NCBI RefSeq assembly: GCF_014170335.1 | Contig: NZ_LZZS01000024.1 | Location: 62,001-126,000 of the forward strand | Direction of reading: 5' to 3' | From: Achromobacter sp. UMC46 | GTDB lineage: Bacteria; Pseudomonadota; Gammaproteobacteria; Burkholderiales; Burkholderiaceae_B | DNA length: 64,000 nucleotides | Shown: positions 54,449 through 63,291 of the stretch, in pieces | Layout: each line of letters opens with the position of its first letter | Position numbering within the stretch: the first letter of the stretch is position 1 | Made by a program: the position numbers and the translations under genes | The notes under the pieces: model-generated | Told to the model about the DNA's origin: nothing | Seen by the model: the letters and a program-made list of their open reading frames with translations, nothing else | The model's database searches: none

Positions 54449-55147
54449 TCAGACTCCCACGTAAGCGGCCACCAGGTCGGGCCGCGCGGACAATTCCGCC
54501 GAACTGCCGCGCCACGCCGTCGCGCCCTTGTCCAGGATGACGTTCCGGTCGGACAGGCGCAGCAGGGCCGTGGTGTTCTTGTCCACCACGATCATCGACA
54601 GCCCCTCGGACTTCAGTTGCGCCAGCACGCGCCAGATCTCGGCCCGGACCACGGGCGCCAGGCCTTCGGTGGCTTCGTCCAGCACCAGCAGGCTGGGGTT
54701 GGTCATCAGCGCGCGCCCCAGCGCCAGCATCTGCTGTTCGCCGCCCGACAGTTGCGTGCCCAGGTTGGCGCGGCGTTCCCGCAGCCGGGGAAACAGCGCG
54801 TACACGCGCGGCAACGTCCAGGCCTGGGCGCGGCCGCGTTCGCTGGCGGTGGCCACCAGGTTCTCTTCCACGGTCAGCGTGGGGAATATCTGGCGCCCTT
54901 CCGGCACCAGCGACAAGCCCAGCCGGCCGATCCGGTACGGCGCCATGCCGCGCAGCGACCGGTCGCCGTATTGGATGCTGCCCTGGCTGGCGGGCAGCAG
55001 GCCGAACAGGCATTTGATGACGGTGCTGCGGCCCATGCCGTTGCGGCCGATCAGCCCCACCACTTCCCCCTGCCCCACGTCCAGGTCCACGCCGAACAGC
55101 GCCTGGCAGTGGCCGTAGCCGGCCGTCAATCCGCGTATCGTCAACAT
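54449..55147 (-). CDS. livF: Branched-chain amino acid-type ABC ATPase, LivF-like
   Basis: This 232-residue ATPase belongs to the LivF class. Walker A is GRNGMGRST: the invariant Lys is Arg at residue 40. The signature LSGGEQQMLALGRAL and Walker B LLVLDEATEGLAP are normal. The R40 change would normally impair ATP binding, though a paired LivG subunit with an intact site might carry the cycle. Gene order livF-G-M-H-K (right to left) matches the class, but substrates here are probably aromatic acids. It is 10 bases after livG and one base before the SDR gene. Confidence 0.88.
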   Translation of the reverse strand: MLTIRGLTAGYGHCQALFGVDLDVGQGEVVGLIGRNGMGRSTVIKCLFGLLPASQGSIQYGDRSLRGMAPYRIGRLGLSLVPEGRQIFPTLTVEENLVATASERGRAQAWTLPRVYALFPRLRERRANLGTQLSGGEQQMLALGRALMTNPSLLVLDEATEGLAPVVRAEIWRVLAQLKSEGLSMIVVDKNTTALLRLSDRNVILDKGATAWRGSSAELSARPDLVAAYVGV

Positions 55148-55157
55148 GGCGGCTCCT

Positions 55158-55952
55158 TTAAGCGTCGGCGTCGTCGCCCAGATAGGCGCGGCGCACGTCG
55201 GGGTGGTTGCGGATCGCGTCGGCCGTGCCGGTGGCGATGACCTTGCCGTAGACCAGTACGCTGATGCGGTCGGCCAGCGCGAAGACTGCGTTCATGTCGT
55301 GTTCCACCAGCACAATCGTGTAGCGGCCTTTCAGGCTTCGCAGCAAGGCGATGACGCCTGCGCTTTCGGCCGCGCTCATGCCCGCCATCGGCTCGTCCAG
55401 CAGCAGCACGGACGGCTGGCCCGCCAGCGCCATGGCGATCTCCAGCTGGCGCCGCTGGCCGTAGGCCAGGCTTTCCACGGGCGACTCGGCAACCGCGTCC
55501 AGGCGGCAGGCGCGCAACGCGTCGCGCGCCGCCTCCACCACGTCGGCGCAATCGCGCAGCGCCGTCCAGGCCGACAGCCCGCGCCGGCGCTTGCGCAACG
55601 CCGCCAGGCAGGCGTTCTCCAGCACCGTATAGCTGTCGAACACCGAGGTCACCTGATACGAGCGCAGCATGCCCAACGCCACGCGTTCCTGGACGGTCGC
55701 GCGCGAAACATCCGCCGCACCCAGGCTGACCGAACCGCCGTCGGGCCGCAGTTCGCCGGACAGCAGGTTGATCAGCGTAGTCTTGCCCGCGCCGTTGGGG
55801 CCGATCAGCGCGTGCAGCTCGCCGGGCGCGACATCCAGCGACACGCCGTCTGTCGCCGCCAGCCCGCCGAAGCGGCGCACCAGGTCGCGGGTGGCCAGCG
55901 CCGCCGGGGCGCCCGCGGCATCGGTTCTTGCGGCAGTCGCGGCGGCCGTCAT
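55158..55952 (-). CDS. livG: Branched-chain amino acid-type ABC ATPase, LivG-like
   Basis: This 264-residue ATPase is the partner of the LivF-like subunit. Walker A GPNGAGKTT is canonical, followed by MLRSYQVTSVFDSYTVLENA, a LivG-type AYGQRRQLEIAMAL signature and Walker B LLLDEPMAGMSAAES. The start at 55952 overlaps livM's stop in ATGA. The C-terminal domain is typical. With an intact Lys it is likely the main ATP-hydrolysing subunit if the R40 change in its partner is damaging. Confidence 0.9.
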   Translation of the reverse strand: MTAAATAARTDAAGAPAALATRDLVRRFGGLAATDGVSLDVAPGELHALIGPNGAGKTTLINLLSGELRPDGGSVSLGAADVSRATVQERVALGMLRSYQVTSVFDSYTVLENACLAALRKRRRGLSAWTALRDCADVVEAARDALRACRLDAVAESPVESLAYGQRRQLEIAMALAGQPSVLLLDEPMAGMSAAESAGVIALLRSLKGRYTIVLVEHDMNAVFALADRISVLVYGKVIATGTADAIRNHPDVRRAYLGDDADA

Positions 55953-56962
55953 ACCGATGCCTCCTTGACCTTGATCTGGGCCTGGGCTTGGGCTTCCACG
56001 TCCAGCGGCGGCTGCGCGGGCCGCCTCGGCCGCAGCCACGCCAGCGATCGGCCGTAGCCGCCCCGGGCCAGCATCGCGATCACCACGACCACCGGCCCCA
56101 TCAGCAGCATCCAATGCTGCGTGACGCTCTTGAAGGCCTCTTCCAGCAGCAGATACGCCACGGCGCCGACGATCGGGCCCAGCACATTGCCCAGGCCGCC
56201 GATCACGACCATGACGATCAGCTCGCCGGACACCGGCCACGACATGTAGCTGGGCGAGGCGAACGCGGTCAGATTGGCCAGCAGCAGGCCCGCGATGCCC
56301 GTCAGCACGCCCGACGCCACGTAGGCCGCCAGCCGCACGCCGAACACCGAGTAGCCCAGCGCGTCCACCCGCCGGGGATTGGCGTGCGTGGCGCGCAAGA
56401 TCATGCCGAACGGCGAACGCCGCAGCCGCAGCATGCCCAGGCTGGCCGCCAGCAGCAGCGCCCAGGCCGCCCAATAGACCGGCTGGCTGCCGTCCAGGTC
56501 GAACAGGCCGAACGCGCTGGCCTCGTAGATGTTCAGCCCGTCGTCGCCGCCGTACTCGCGCAGGCTGACCGCCAGGAAATAGAACATCTGCGCAAAGGCC
56601 AGCGTGATCATGATGAAACCGATGCCCGACGTGCGCAGGCACACCGTCCCGACCACCAGCGCGACCAGCGCGCAGACCGCGATGCACACGGCCAGCTGCG
56701 CCCAGCCGTTGCCGATGCCGTGAAAGCTCAGGATACCCACGGCATAGCAGCCCAGGCCCAGGAACATGGCGTGGCCGAAGCTGACCAGCCCGGCGAAACC
56801 CAGCACCAGGTTCAGCGCCAGCGCCGCCAGCGCGTAGATCAGGATGCGCGCGCCCAGCGTCACATAAAAGGGTTCGCCGAGCCACTGCGCCACGAACGGG
56901 ACGGCGGCCAGGACCACGAACAGCAGCGGCAGCGCCCAGCGCCGGCAGATTGGTTCTTGCAT
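55949..56962 (-). CDS. livM: Branched-chain amino acid-type ABC permease, LivM-like
   Basis: This 337-residue permease has about nine hydrophobic segments. Markers of LivM are LVLGFAGLVSFGHAMFLGLGCYAVGIL, RTSGIGFIMITLAFAQMFYFLAVSL and VVIGGLGNVLGPIVGAVAYLLLEE, with the C-terminal tail RRPAQPPLDVEAQAQ. It pairs with LivH to form the channel and sits 31 bases after it. Its stop overlaps livG. Confidence 0.92.
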   Translation of the reverse strand: MQEPICRRWALPLLFVVLAAVPFVAQWLGEPFYVTLGARILIYALAALALNLVLGFAGLVSFGHAMFLGLGCYAVGILSFHGIGNGWAQLAVCIAVCALVALVVGTVCLRTSGIGFIMITLAFAQMFYFLAVSLREYGGDDGLNIYEASAFGLFDLDGSQPVYWAAWALLLAASLGMLRLRRSPFGMILRATHANPRRVDALGYSVFGVRLAAYVASGVLTGIAGLLLANLTAFASPSYMSWPVSGELIVMVVIGGLGNVLGPIVGAVAYLLLEEAFKSVTQHWMLLMGPVVVVIAMLARGGYGRSLAWLRPRRPAQPPLDVEAQAQAQIKVKEASV

Positions 56963-56993
56963 GATGGATTGCCCTTGTTCATTGGCGCGCGGT

Positions 56994-57914
56994 TCAACGG
57001 CGCGCCGAAAAGACCAGGCCTTGCGGGCGGACCGCCAGCACCACGGCCATCAATACGTAGATCAGCATCGACGCCAGCGCCGGCCCGACTGCATTGGCGA
57101 CGGGCGCATCGAACACCGCGCGCAGCAGGTCCGGCAGGAAGGCCCGCCCCAGCGTGTCGATCATCGCGATCAGCAACGCCGCGATCAGCGTGCCCCGCAC
57201 CGATCCGATGCCGCCCACCACGATCACCACCAGCGCCAGAATCAGCACCGGTTCGCCCATGCCCGACTGCACCGACAGGATCGGCCCGGCCAGCGCGCCC
57301 GCCACGCCGGCCAGCACCGACCCCAGCAGGAACAGCAGCGTCTTCAGCAGGTCGACGTTGGCGCCCAGCACGCTGGCGATGGGCGCGTTGCTGGCGCCGG
57401 CACGGATCAGCATGCCAAAGCGCGTGCGCTGGATCAGGAACCAGGCGCCTACCGCCACCAGCGCCCCGACCCCGATGATCATCAGGCGGTACACCGGATA
57501 GTCGTTGCCGAACAGGTTGACGGCCCCTTCCAGCCCCTGCGGCACGGCGGCGTAGTACGGCCGGCTGCCCCAGATGACGGACGCGAGTTCATTGAAGAAC
57601 ATCATCAGCCCGAACGTGGCCAGCACCTGGTACAGATGGTCGTGCCGGTACAGCGGGCGCGCGATCAGCCTTTCCAGCACCACGCCCACGAAGCCGCTTC
57701 CCGCCACCGCAGCCAGGATCGAAAACGCGAACGAGCCGCTGGCGTTGTAGGCGGTCGCCCCCAGGAAGGCGCCGATCATGTAGAGGGAACCGTGCGCCAG
57801 GTTGATGAAGTTCATGATGCCGAAGATCAGGGTCAGCCCCGACGACATCAGGAACAGCAACGCGCCCAGCTGCAGGCCATTGAGCAATTGCGACAACAGC
57901 AGCGATCCGTTCAT
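56994..57914 (-). CDS. livH: Branched-chain amino acid-type ABC permease, LivH-like
   Basis: This 306-residue permease has about eight helices. The family pattern is LLSQLLNGLQLGALLFLMSSGLTLIFGIMNFINLAHGSLYMIGAFLG near the N-terminus and VVIVVGGIGSVRGTLIAALLIAMIDTLGRAFLPDLL later. It starts 28 bases after the binding-protein gene and precedes livM. Together they match the hydrophobic amino acid transporter class, which also takes benzoate- or urea-like compounds. Confidence 0.93.
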   Translation of the reverse strand: MNGSLLLSQLLNGLQLGALLFLMSSGLTLIFGIMNFINLAHGSLYMIGAFLGATAYNASGSFAFSILAAVAGSGFVGVVLERLIARPLYRHDHLYQVLATFGLMMFFNELASVIWGSRPYYAAVPQGLEGAVNLFGNDYPVYRLMIIGVGALVAVGAWFLIQRTRFGMLIRAGASNAPIASVLGANVDLLKTLLFLLGSVLAGVAGALAGPILSVQSGMGEPVLILALVVIVVGGIGSVRGTLIAALLIAMIDTLGRAFLPDLLRAVFDAPVANAVGPALASMLIYVLMAVVLAVRPQGLVFSARR

Positions 57915-57942
57915 CGGACGTCTCCCGAGGGCCGCCGGCCCG

Positions 57943-59124
57943 TCACTTCAGCGGGCAGTCCGCCACGTAGGCGTCCTGATGGTCCGTCAGCACGGTGGCC
58001 AGCTGCTTCAGGCCGATGCCGTCGCCCTCTTTCACCACCTGGTACGCATACAGGTTCTGCACCGGCATGTTGTTGGTGTTGAAGCGGAACTTGCCGCGCA
58101 CCGACGGGAAGGTGGCGCCCGCCGCCTTCACGGCCGCCGCCAGCGACTTGCTGTCGCCCACTTTTCCGCCTTGGGCGCGCACGGCCGCGTCCAGCAGGTA
58201 GGCCGCGTCGTAGCCGCCCACGGCGTACTCCGACGGCAGGCGGCCGTACTTGGCCTTGAAGGTCTCGACGAACTTGCGGTTCTGCGGGTTATCCAGCGTG
58301 GTGGCCCAGGGCGTGCCGTAGATGGCGCCCACCGCCTGCTCTTTCAACGCGGTCAGCGTGTTGGAGTCGATCAGGCTTTCCGAGAAGAACGGCAGCTTGT
58401 CCATCAGCCCTGCCTGGCGCAGCTGGCGCACGAAGTTCACGCCCACGCCGCCGGTGTAGAAGGCGAACAGCGCATCGGGGCCGGCCGACTGCATGCGCGA
58501 GATCTCGGCCGAATAGTCCAGCTGCCCCAACTGCGTATAGACCTCGTCGGCCGGCGCCGCGCCATAGAAGCGCTTGAAGCCCGCCAGCTTGTCCTTGCCC
58601 GCCTGGTAGTTGGCCGACATCAGATAGGCGCGCTTGTAGCCGAGGTCTTTCACGTACTTGCCCATGGCCTCCGACATGCTGTCGTTCTGCCAGCCCAGCA
58701 CGAACAGGTTCGGCAGGCACATGCGGCCGGCGATCGGGGCCGGCCCCGCATTGGTGGACAGCGCCACCACGCCGGATTCCTTGATGCGCCGCAGCTCGGC
58801 CATCAGCACGTTCGAAAAGCCCAGCCCGACCATCACGTCGACCTTGTCCTTTTCGATGAATTTCTGCACGATCTGCGCGCCCACGTCGGGCTTGAGCTGA
58901 TCGTCGTCGCGGATCACCACCGCCTTCTGCCCGCCCAGGCTGCCGCCCAACTGCTCGATGCCCAGCATCAGCCCGTCGTACTGGTCCTGGCCCAGCGCCG
59001 CCTGCGGCCCGGACAGCACGCCCGTGAAGCCGATGCGGATGTCGGCGCGCGCCGATTGCGGCGCCGCCACGGCCAGGGCCGCCGCCGTGGCCAGCGCGGC
59101 CAGGCCGCTTGGGATTGCTTGCAT
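57943..59124 (-). CDS. livK: Substrate-binding protein, LivK-like
   Basis: This 393-residue periplasmic protein has a signal peptide (MQAIPSGLAALATAAALAVAAPQSARA) and the type I periplasmic binding fold. Segments include IRIGFTGVLSGPQAALGQDQYDGLMLGIEQLGG, KVDVMVGLGFSNVLMAELRRIKESGVVALSTNAGPAPIAG and LGYKRAYLMSANYQAGKDKLAGFKRF. The family covers amino acids and many aromatic acids and amides. A ring-cleavage operon on the same transcript argues for an aromatic acid here. It is encoded just before the livH permease. Confidence 0.92.
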   Translation of the reverse strand: MQAIPSGLAALATAAALAVAAPQSARADIRIGFTGVLSGPQAALGQDQYDGLMLGIEQLGGSLGGQKAVVIRDDDQLKPDVGAQIVQKFIEKDKVDVMVGLGFSNVLMAELRRIKESGVVALSTNAGPAPIAGRMCLPNLFVLGWQNDSMSEAMGKYVKDLGYKRAYLMSANYQAGKDKLAGFKRFYGAAPADEVYTQLGQLDYSAEISRMQSAGPDALFAFYTGGVGVNFVRQLRQAGLMDKLPFFSESLIDSNTLTALKEQAVGAIYGTPWATTLDNPQNRKFVETFKAKYGRLPSEYAVGGYDAAYLLDAAVRAQGGKVGDSKSLAAAVKAAGATFPSVRGKFRFNTNNMPVQNLYAYQVVKEGDGIGLKQLATVLTDHQDAYVADCPLK

Positions 59125-59184
59125 GAGATGTCTCCTTGGGGGTTGGGCGGCGGCGCCGTTCTGTGCGGCGCCTGCCTTGACGCG

Positions 59185-60639
59185 TCAGAGCTTCACGCAG
59201 ACATTGCGCAGCTCGGTGTAGAACTCCAGCGAATGCACGCCGCCTTCGCGGCCGATGCCTGATTGCTTGGCGCCGCCGAACGCCGTGCGCAGGTCGCGCA
59301 GGAACCACGAATTGATCCAGCAGATGCCCACGTCCAGCGCCGCGCCCAGGCGGTGGGCGGTGCCCACGTTGCTGGTCCATACCGTCGCGGCCAGGCCGTA
59401 GGGGGTGGCGTTGGCCAGGGCGATGGCTTCCTCTTCCGTGTCGAAGGGCGCGATGTGGCAGCACGGCCCGAAGATTTCCTGCTGGATGACCGCCGAAGAT
59501 TCCGGCAAGCCGGTCCACACGGTCGGCTGGATCCAGGCGCCGGCGGCCAGGCCGTCGGGCATGTCCGGGACGCCGCCGCCCGCCACCACGGTGGCGCCCT
59601 CTTCCTTGGCCCGGGCGTAGTAGCTCAGCACCTTGTCGCGGTGGCGCTGCGAAATCAGCGGCCCGAGGTTCACGCCCGGGTCCTTGGGACGCCCCAGCTT
59701 GAAGCCGCGCGCCCGCTCGCCCAGCGCCGCGACGAAGCGCTCGAAGATGGGCCGCTGCACATAGACGCGCTCGGTGCCCAGGCAGACCTGGCCCGTGTTG
59801 TCGAACGCCGCGCGCGCGATGCCGGCCACGGCGCGGTCGAAGTCGGCGTCCGCGAACACGATGCCCGCGTTCTTGCCGCCCAGTTCGAACGACACCGGCC
59901 GCACGCCCACGGCCGCCGCCTGCATGATGGCCTGGCCGGTGCGGGTCTCGCCCGTGAACGTGATGCCGTCCACCAAGGGATGGCGGCTGAGTTTTTCGCC
60001 CGCGGAGTCGGGGCCGAAGCCGTGCACCACGTTGTAGACGCCGGGCGGCACGCCGACTTCGTTCATGACTTCGCCCAGCAAGGTGGCGGTGCCCGGCGTG
60101 TCTTCGGACGGTTTGACCACGACGGTATTGCCGCAGGCCAGCGCCGGCCCGACCTTCCAGGTCATCAGCAAAAGCGGCAGGTTCCACGGGCAGATCACGC
60201 CGATGACCCCGCGCGGAACGCGCACGCCGTAGTTCAACGCATGTCCGCCGTCGGGCGTTTCCAGGTCGAAGGTCTCGTTGGGGACGTTGCGGATCAGGTC
60301 CGCGAAGATCTTGAAATTGGCGGCGCCGCGCGGAATGTCCAAGTGGCTGGCCAGATCGTAGGGCTTGCCGGTGTCGGCGATCTCGGCGTCGACGAAATCG
60401 TCGAAGCGGCGGGTGATGCCGTCGGCCACCGCGTGCAGCAACTCCACGCGCTGCTGCGTTTTCAGTGTGCCCCATGGGCCGCGCAACGCCGCCTTGGCCG
60501 CTCGCGCGGCGGCGTCGACTTCGGCGTCGCCCGCCTCGTGCACCCGGCCGATCAGCCGGTTGTCGACCGGGTCGCGGTTGTCAAAGGTCTTTCCGGTCTC
60601 GACCCAGCGGCCGTCGATGAAATTACGGAAATCGGTCAT
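59185..60639 (-). CDS. 2-hydroxymuconic semialdehyde dehydrogenase-like ALDH
   Basis: This 484-residue enzyme resembles DmpC/XylG and aminomuconate semialdehyde dehydrogenases, which oxidise the ring-cleavage product to a dioic acid. Segments: FIDGRWVETGKTFDNRDPVDNRLIGRVHEAG, CPWNLPLLLMTWKVGPALACGNTVVVKPSEDTPGTATLLGEV, FTGETRTGQ, FELGGKNAGIVFADADF and FDNTGQVCLGTERVYV (catalytic Cys). The start at 60639 overlaps the aldolase-type gene in ATGA. Its role follows from the adjacent extradiol dioxygenase and the decarboxylase-like gene. Confidence 0.9.
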   Translation of the reverse strand: MTDFRNFIDGRWVETGKTFDNRDPVDNRLIGRVHEAGDAEVDAAARAAKAALRGPWGTLKTQQRVELLHAVADGITRRFDDFVDAEIADTGKPYDLASHLDIPRGAANFKIFADLIRNVPNETFDLETPDGGHALNYGVRVPRGVIGVICPWNLPLLLMTWKVGPALACGNTVVVKPSEDTPGTATLLGEVMNEVGVPPGVYNVVHGFGPDSAGEKLSRHPLVDGITFTGETRTGQAIMQAAAVGVRPVSFELGGKNAGIVFADADFDRAVAGIARAAFDNTGQVCLGTERVYVQRPIFERFVAALGERARGFKLGRPKDPGVNLGPLISQRHRDKVLSYYARAKEEGATVVAGGGVPDMPDGLAAGAWIQPTVWTGLPESSAVIQQEIFGPCCHIAPFDTEEEAIALANATPYGLAATVWTSNVGTAHRLGAALDVGICWINSWFLRDLRTAFGGAKQSGIGREGGVHSLEFYTELRNVCVKL

Positions 60640-61361
60640 TGCGCCCTCGGTTGTGACAGGTCGGCCAGCGCGCCTTCGGGGTCGCCGGCAATCAGGAATT
60701 CCCACATGCGTTCATAGATGCGGCCGGTGCCCACCGCGCGCGCGGCGGCCTCTTCCGGCGACAGGACGGGTCCGCCGTCGGCCAGCCCCGCCGCGCGCAG
60801 CTGCCATTCGATGCGGGCGGCGTCTTCCAGATACCAGGTCAGCACGGTGGCGTGCATCAGCGACGCGGCCGCCACCACGGCGCCGTTGCCGCGCATCGCG
60901 ATCGCGCTGGCCGCGCCCAGCGTCTCGGCCACGCCGCGCGCCTGCGCATCGCTGCGCACCAGTTGGGGGTCGTCCCACAGCGGCACGGCGGGCGAAAAAT
61001 ACGAGCCCATGCCATGGCGCGGCGCGGGTGTGACACGCGCCGAAGACAGCGTCATGACGGTGGGCGGCATCGAACGCACCACGCCGCCGACGTCGGGGCG
61101 CAGCCGATAGATATGCTGATGGATGCGCACTTCGCCCAGCACGCCGTCGGGCAGCTCGCCATGCACCGGCACCACCGTGCCCGCCTCGCCGGGCGCGATC
61201 AGGCCCATGGGCCGCGCCGCGCACACCAGGAAATGATCCGCGTCCAGCCGGCTGCTGCAATGCCCGTAGGCGTGGACCAGGTTGGCCCGGGCCAGCGCGC
61301 GCGCGGCGACGCGCACCAGCGTCTCTTGCCCATCGCTGGCGTCCTTGCGCACTGCGCTCAT
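60636..61361 (-). CDS. Class II aldolase/adducin family protein, possible decarboxylase
   Basis: This 241-residue enzyme has the class II aldolase fold with ALARANLVHAYGHCSSRLDADHFLVCAARPMGLIAPGE and the divalent-metal His pair in GEVRIHQHIYRLRPDVGGVVRSMPPT. Members include CmtD and dihydroxyphthalate decarboxylases, which remove a carboxyl from catechol-derived compounds. The context, between the dioxygenase and the semialdehyde dehydrogenase, fits a decarboxylase in an extradiol pathway. A true aldol cleavage is an alternative. The ATG at 61361 overlaps the dioxygenase stop; the upstream part of the frame is a shadow. Confidence 0.85.
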   Translation of the reverse strand: MSAVRKDASDGQETLVRVAARALARANLVHAYGHCSSRLDADHFLVCAARPMGLIAPGEAGTVVPVHGELPDGVLGEVRIHQHIYRLRPDVGGVVRSMPPTVMTLSSARVTPAPRHGMGSYFSPAVPLWDDPQLVRSDAQARGVAETLGAASAIAMRGNGAVVAAASLMHATVLTWYLEDAARIEWQLRAAGLADGGPVLSPEEAAARAVGTGRIYERMWEFLIAGDPEGALADLSQPRAQ

Positions 61362-62221
61362 GTCTTGAACTCCGGGATATCGGGCTTGGCGCCCCACATG
61401 CAGAACGATGACGGCACGGCGGGGAAGCTGCGAGGCCGGTGGGTCTTTTCCTCTTCGGCGCTGATCAGGCGCACGCCGGTGGAGTATTCGTAGATCATCC
61501 CGTCCGGGCCGTCGAAATACAGGAACATCGCGCCCGAGGTCGGATGCCGGCCGGGGCCGAACCGGATCGGCACGTTCCATTCGCGCAGCTGATACCAGGC
61601 GCGCATGATGTCGTCGATGCTTTCGACCTGATGGTTGATGTGCTGCACGCCCGGATACGCGGACGGGAACAGCGCGATCTTGTGATGGACTTCATCGATG
61701 CGCAGCAGCGGCGCCTCGCCGATGCGGTCGCTGACGCGGGCGGACAGCAGGCCTGTCCAGAAGGCCTCGTCGCGCCGCGGGTCCAGCGTGCGCAGCCCGA
61801 TGTGCGAGAACCCGGTGACGCCGGCATCGCGGCCGGGAAAATAGCGCCGGCCGCTGTGATGCGGCGCCAGCACCAGTTCGATGCGATTGCCGGACGGGTC
61901 GGTGAATTGCAGGAAATCGCGCACGTAGCGCTGCTCGGCGTCTTCGCGCCGGCCGGCGGCGACCTGGTAGCCGCTGCGTTCCAGCACGGCACCGGCCCGC
62001 TCCAGCTCTTCCGGCGAATCCACTTCGAACGCGGCGGTGTGGTCGCGCGGATCGCCTTCGAAATAGCAAAGGGTGTGGTCGCGGGAGTCGGACTTGAAAT
62101 ACGCCGCCCCGTGTTCCTTGCGGGCAAGCTCCAGCCCCAGCACCGCGGTCGCATAGCGGACCGCGGCGTCCAGATCACGGGTGCCCAGCCGGACGTACCG
62201 GATGTCATGTAGCCGTATCAC
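61358..62221 (-). CDS. Extradiol ring-cleavage dioxygenase, VOC type I
   Basis: This 287-residue two-domain protein matches the catechol 2,3-dioxygenase / 2,3-dihydroxybiphenyl dioxygenase family. The metal ligands of the C-terminal domain appear as H140 (FSHIGL), H194 or H197 (GVQHINHQVE) and E245 (MIYEYS), close to the spacing of known extradiol enzymes. N-terminal segment IRLHDIRYVRLGTRDLDAAVRYATAVLGLEL is the non-catalytic repeat. It is the first gene of a nine-gene operon and divergent from the GntR regulator. The substrate is likely a carboxylated catechol. Confidence 0.85.
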   Translation of the reverse strand: MIRLHDIRYVRLGTRDLDAAVRYATAVLGLELARKEHGAAYFKSDSRDHTLCYFEGDPRDHTAAFEVDSPEELERAGAVLERSGYQVAAGRREDAEQRYVRDFLQFTDPSGNRIELVLAPHHSGRRYFPGRDAGVTGFSHIGLRTLDPRRDEAFWTGLLSARVSDRIGEAPLLRIDEVHHKIALFPSAYPGVQHINHQVESIDDIMRAWYQLREWNVPIRFGPGRHPTSGAMFLYFDGPDGMIYEYSTGVRLISAEEEKTHRPRSFPAVPSSFCMWGAKPDIPEFKT

Positions 62222-62311
62222 TGCTTGTCTCCTCGTGCGCCTGCCGCCGACATGGTGCCGGGGGAATTTTTCCGCGGTGTGGCGGCGCTTTTTTCTACGA
62301 TAGGCAGCGTA

Positions 62312-62344
62312 AATCTCGAAGTCAACAATTTTTATCGAGATTTT
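62312..62344. promoter_or_regulatory. Operator between the dioxygenase and GntR genes
   Basis: AAATCTCGA (62312-62320) and TCGAGATTT (62336-62344) form a 9-bp perfect inverted repeat with 15 bases between, in the AT-rich divergent gap. It is 27 bases from the GntR ATG and about 90 from the dioxygenase start, a probable GntR binding site. Confidence 0.6.
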
Positions 62345-62370
62345 TTCGGCGTAGTGCTACAGTGCTCTTC

Positions 62371-63084
62371 ATGTCAGACGGAACCCCGCTCCCCTCGCTT
62401 GCCCACACCGCCTCGGCCAACACGCTGGTGGGCACGGCCTACGTCAATCTGCGGCGCGACATCATCCAGGGCAAACATCCGCCCGGCTCGCGCCTGCGGG
62501 TCGAGCACCTGAAGGACGATTACGGCGTGGGCGCCGGTACGCTGCGCGAAGCGCTGGCGCTGCTGGTGTCCGACGCGCTGGTCATCGCGCAGGGGCAGCG
62601 CGGCTTTCACGTCACGCCGATTTCGCTGGAAGACTTTCGCGACATCACTGAAAACCGCGTGCTGCTGGAAACCGAAGCGTTGCGCCAGTCGATCGCCGTG
62701 GGCGACGACACCTGGGAAAGCGCGGTGCTGGCCGCCTTCCACCGGCTGAGCAAGGCGGAACAGCGCCTGGCGACGGACCCCGAAGCGCGCTTCGAAGAAT
62801 GGGAACAGCGCAACCGCGAATTCCACCGCGAACTGATCAGCGCCTGTCCGTCGCGCTGGATGCATCATTTCCTGGGCATCCTGTATCAGCAGGCCGAGCG
62901 CTACCGCCGCCTGACCGTCACTCACAAGCCCATCGCCCGCGATTTGCACGATGAACACCAGGGCATTCTGGACGCCACGCTGGCGCGCGACGCCGACCAC
63001 GCCTGCACGCTGCTGGCCGCCCACATCCGCCTGACTTACGAAGCCGTCGCGCAACTGCCTGCCGACCTGTTCACGTCCGCGTGA
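62371..63084 (+). CDS. GntR family regulator, FCD type
   Basis: This 237-residue regulator has a winged helix at ~25-90 (VNLRRDIIQGKHPPGSRLRVEHLKDDYGVGAGTLREALALLVSDALVIAQGQRGFHVTPIS) and an FCD ligand domain with ITENRVLLETEALRQSIA, NREFHRELISACPSRWMHHFL and HDEHQGILDATLARDADHACTLLAAHI. I use the ATG at 62371 and not the GTG 9 bases earlier. It is divergent from the ring-cleavage operon and the obvious candidate for its control; a ring-cleavage product is a likely effector. Confidence 0.9.
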   Translation: MSDGTPLPSLAHTASANTLVGTAYVNLRRDIIQGKHPPGSRLRVEHLKDDYGVGAGTLREALALLVSDALVIAQGQRGFHVTPISLEDFRDITENRVLLETEALRQSIAVGDDTWESAVLAAFHRLSKAEQRLATDPEARFEEWEQRNREFHRELISACPSRWMHHFLGILYQQAERYRRLTVTHKPIARDLHDEHQGILDATLARDADHACTLLAAHIRLTYEAVAQLPADLFTSA

Positions 63085-63180
63085 TGGGGGCTGGCCATGC
63101 GGCTTGCGCTGCGGGCCGCCCGCCGCGCCACGTCCCGTGCCGCGCCGTGCCCGAGTTGAAAAAAACCCACACTCGGCATG

Positions 63181-63201
63181 CAACGGGCGCCGCCCCCGTT
63201 G
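63181..63201 (+). terminator. Possible terminator of the GntR gene
   Basis: A 7-bp stem CAACGGG/CCCGTTG with a 7-base loop lies about 100 bases past the GntR stop. The following bases (ATTCGCC) lack a T-run, so it is a weak call. It overlaps the downstream promoter. Confidence 0.35.
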
Positions 63202-63227
63202 ATTCGCCTACATCACTTCTATAGAAT
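63199..63227 (+). promoter_or_regulatory. Promoter of the ABC exporter leader transcript
   Basis: TTGATT (63199-63204) and TAGAAT (63222-63227) are 17 bp apart, an ideal sigma-70 spacing. The expected start near 63234 gives a leader of about 280 bases before the ABC exporter ATG. Confidence 0.6.
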
Positions 63228-63291
63228 CAGCAATACGGGCCTTTGCCCATTTCCTTTTTTCGTCCACTCAAATCACCGACAGGGAGGCTGC

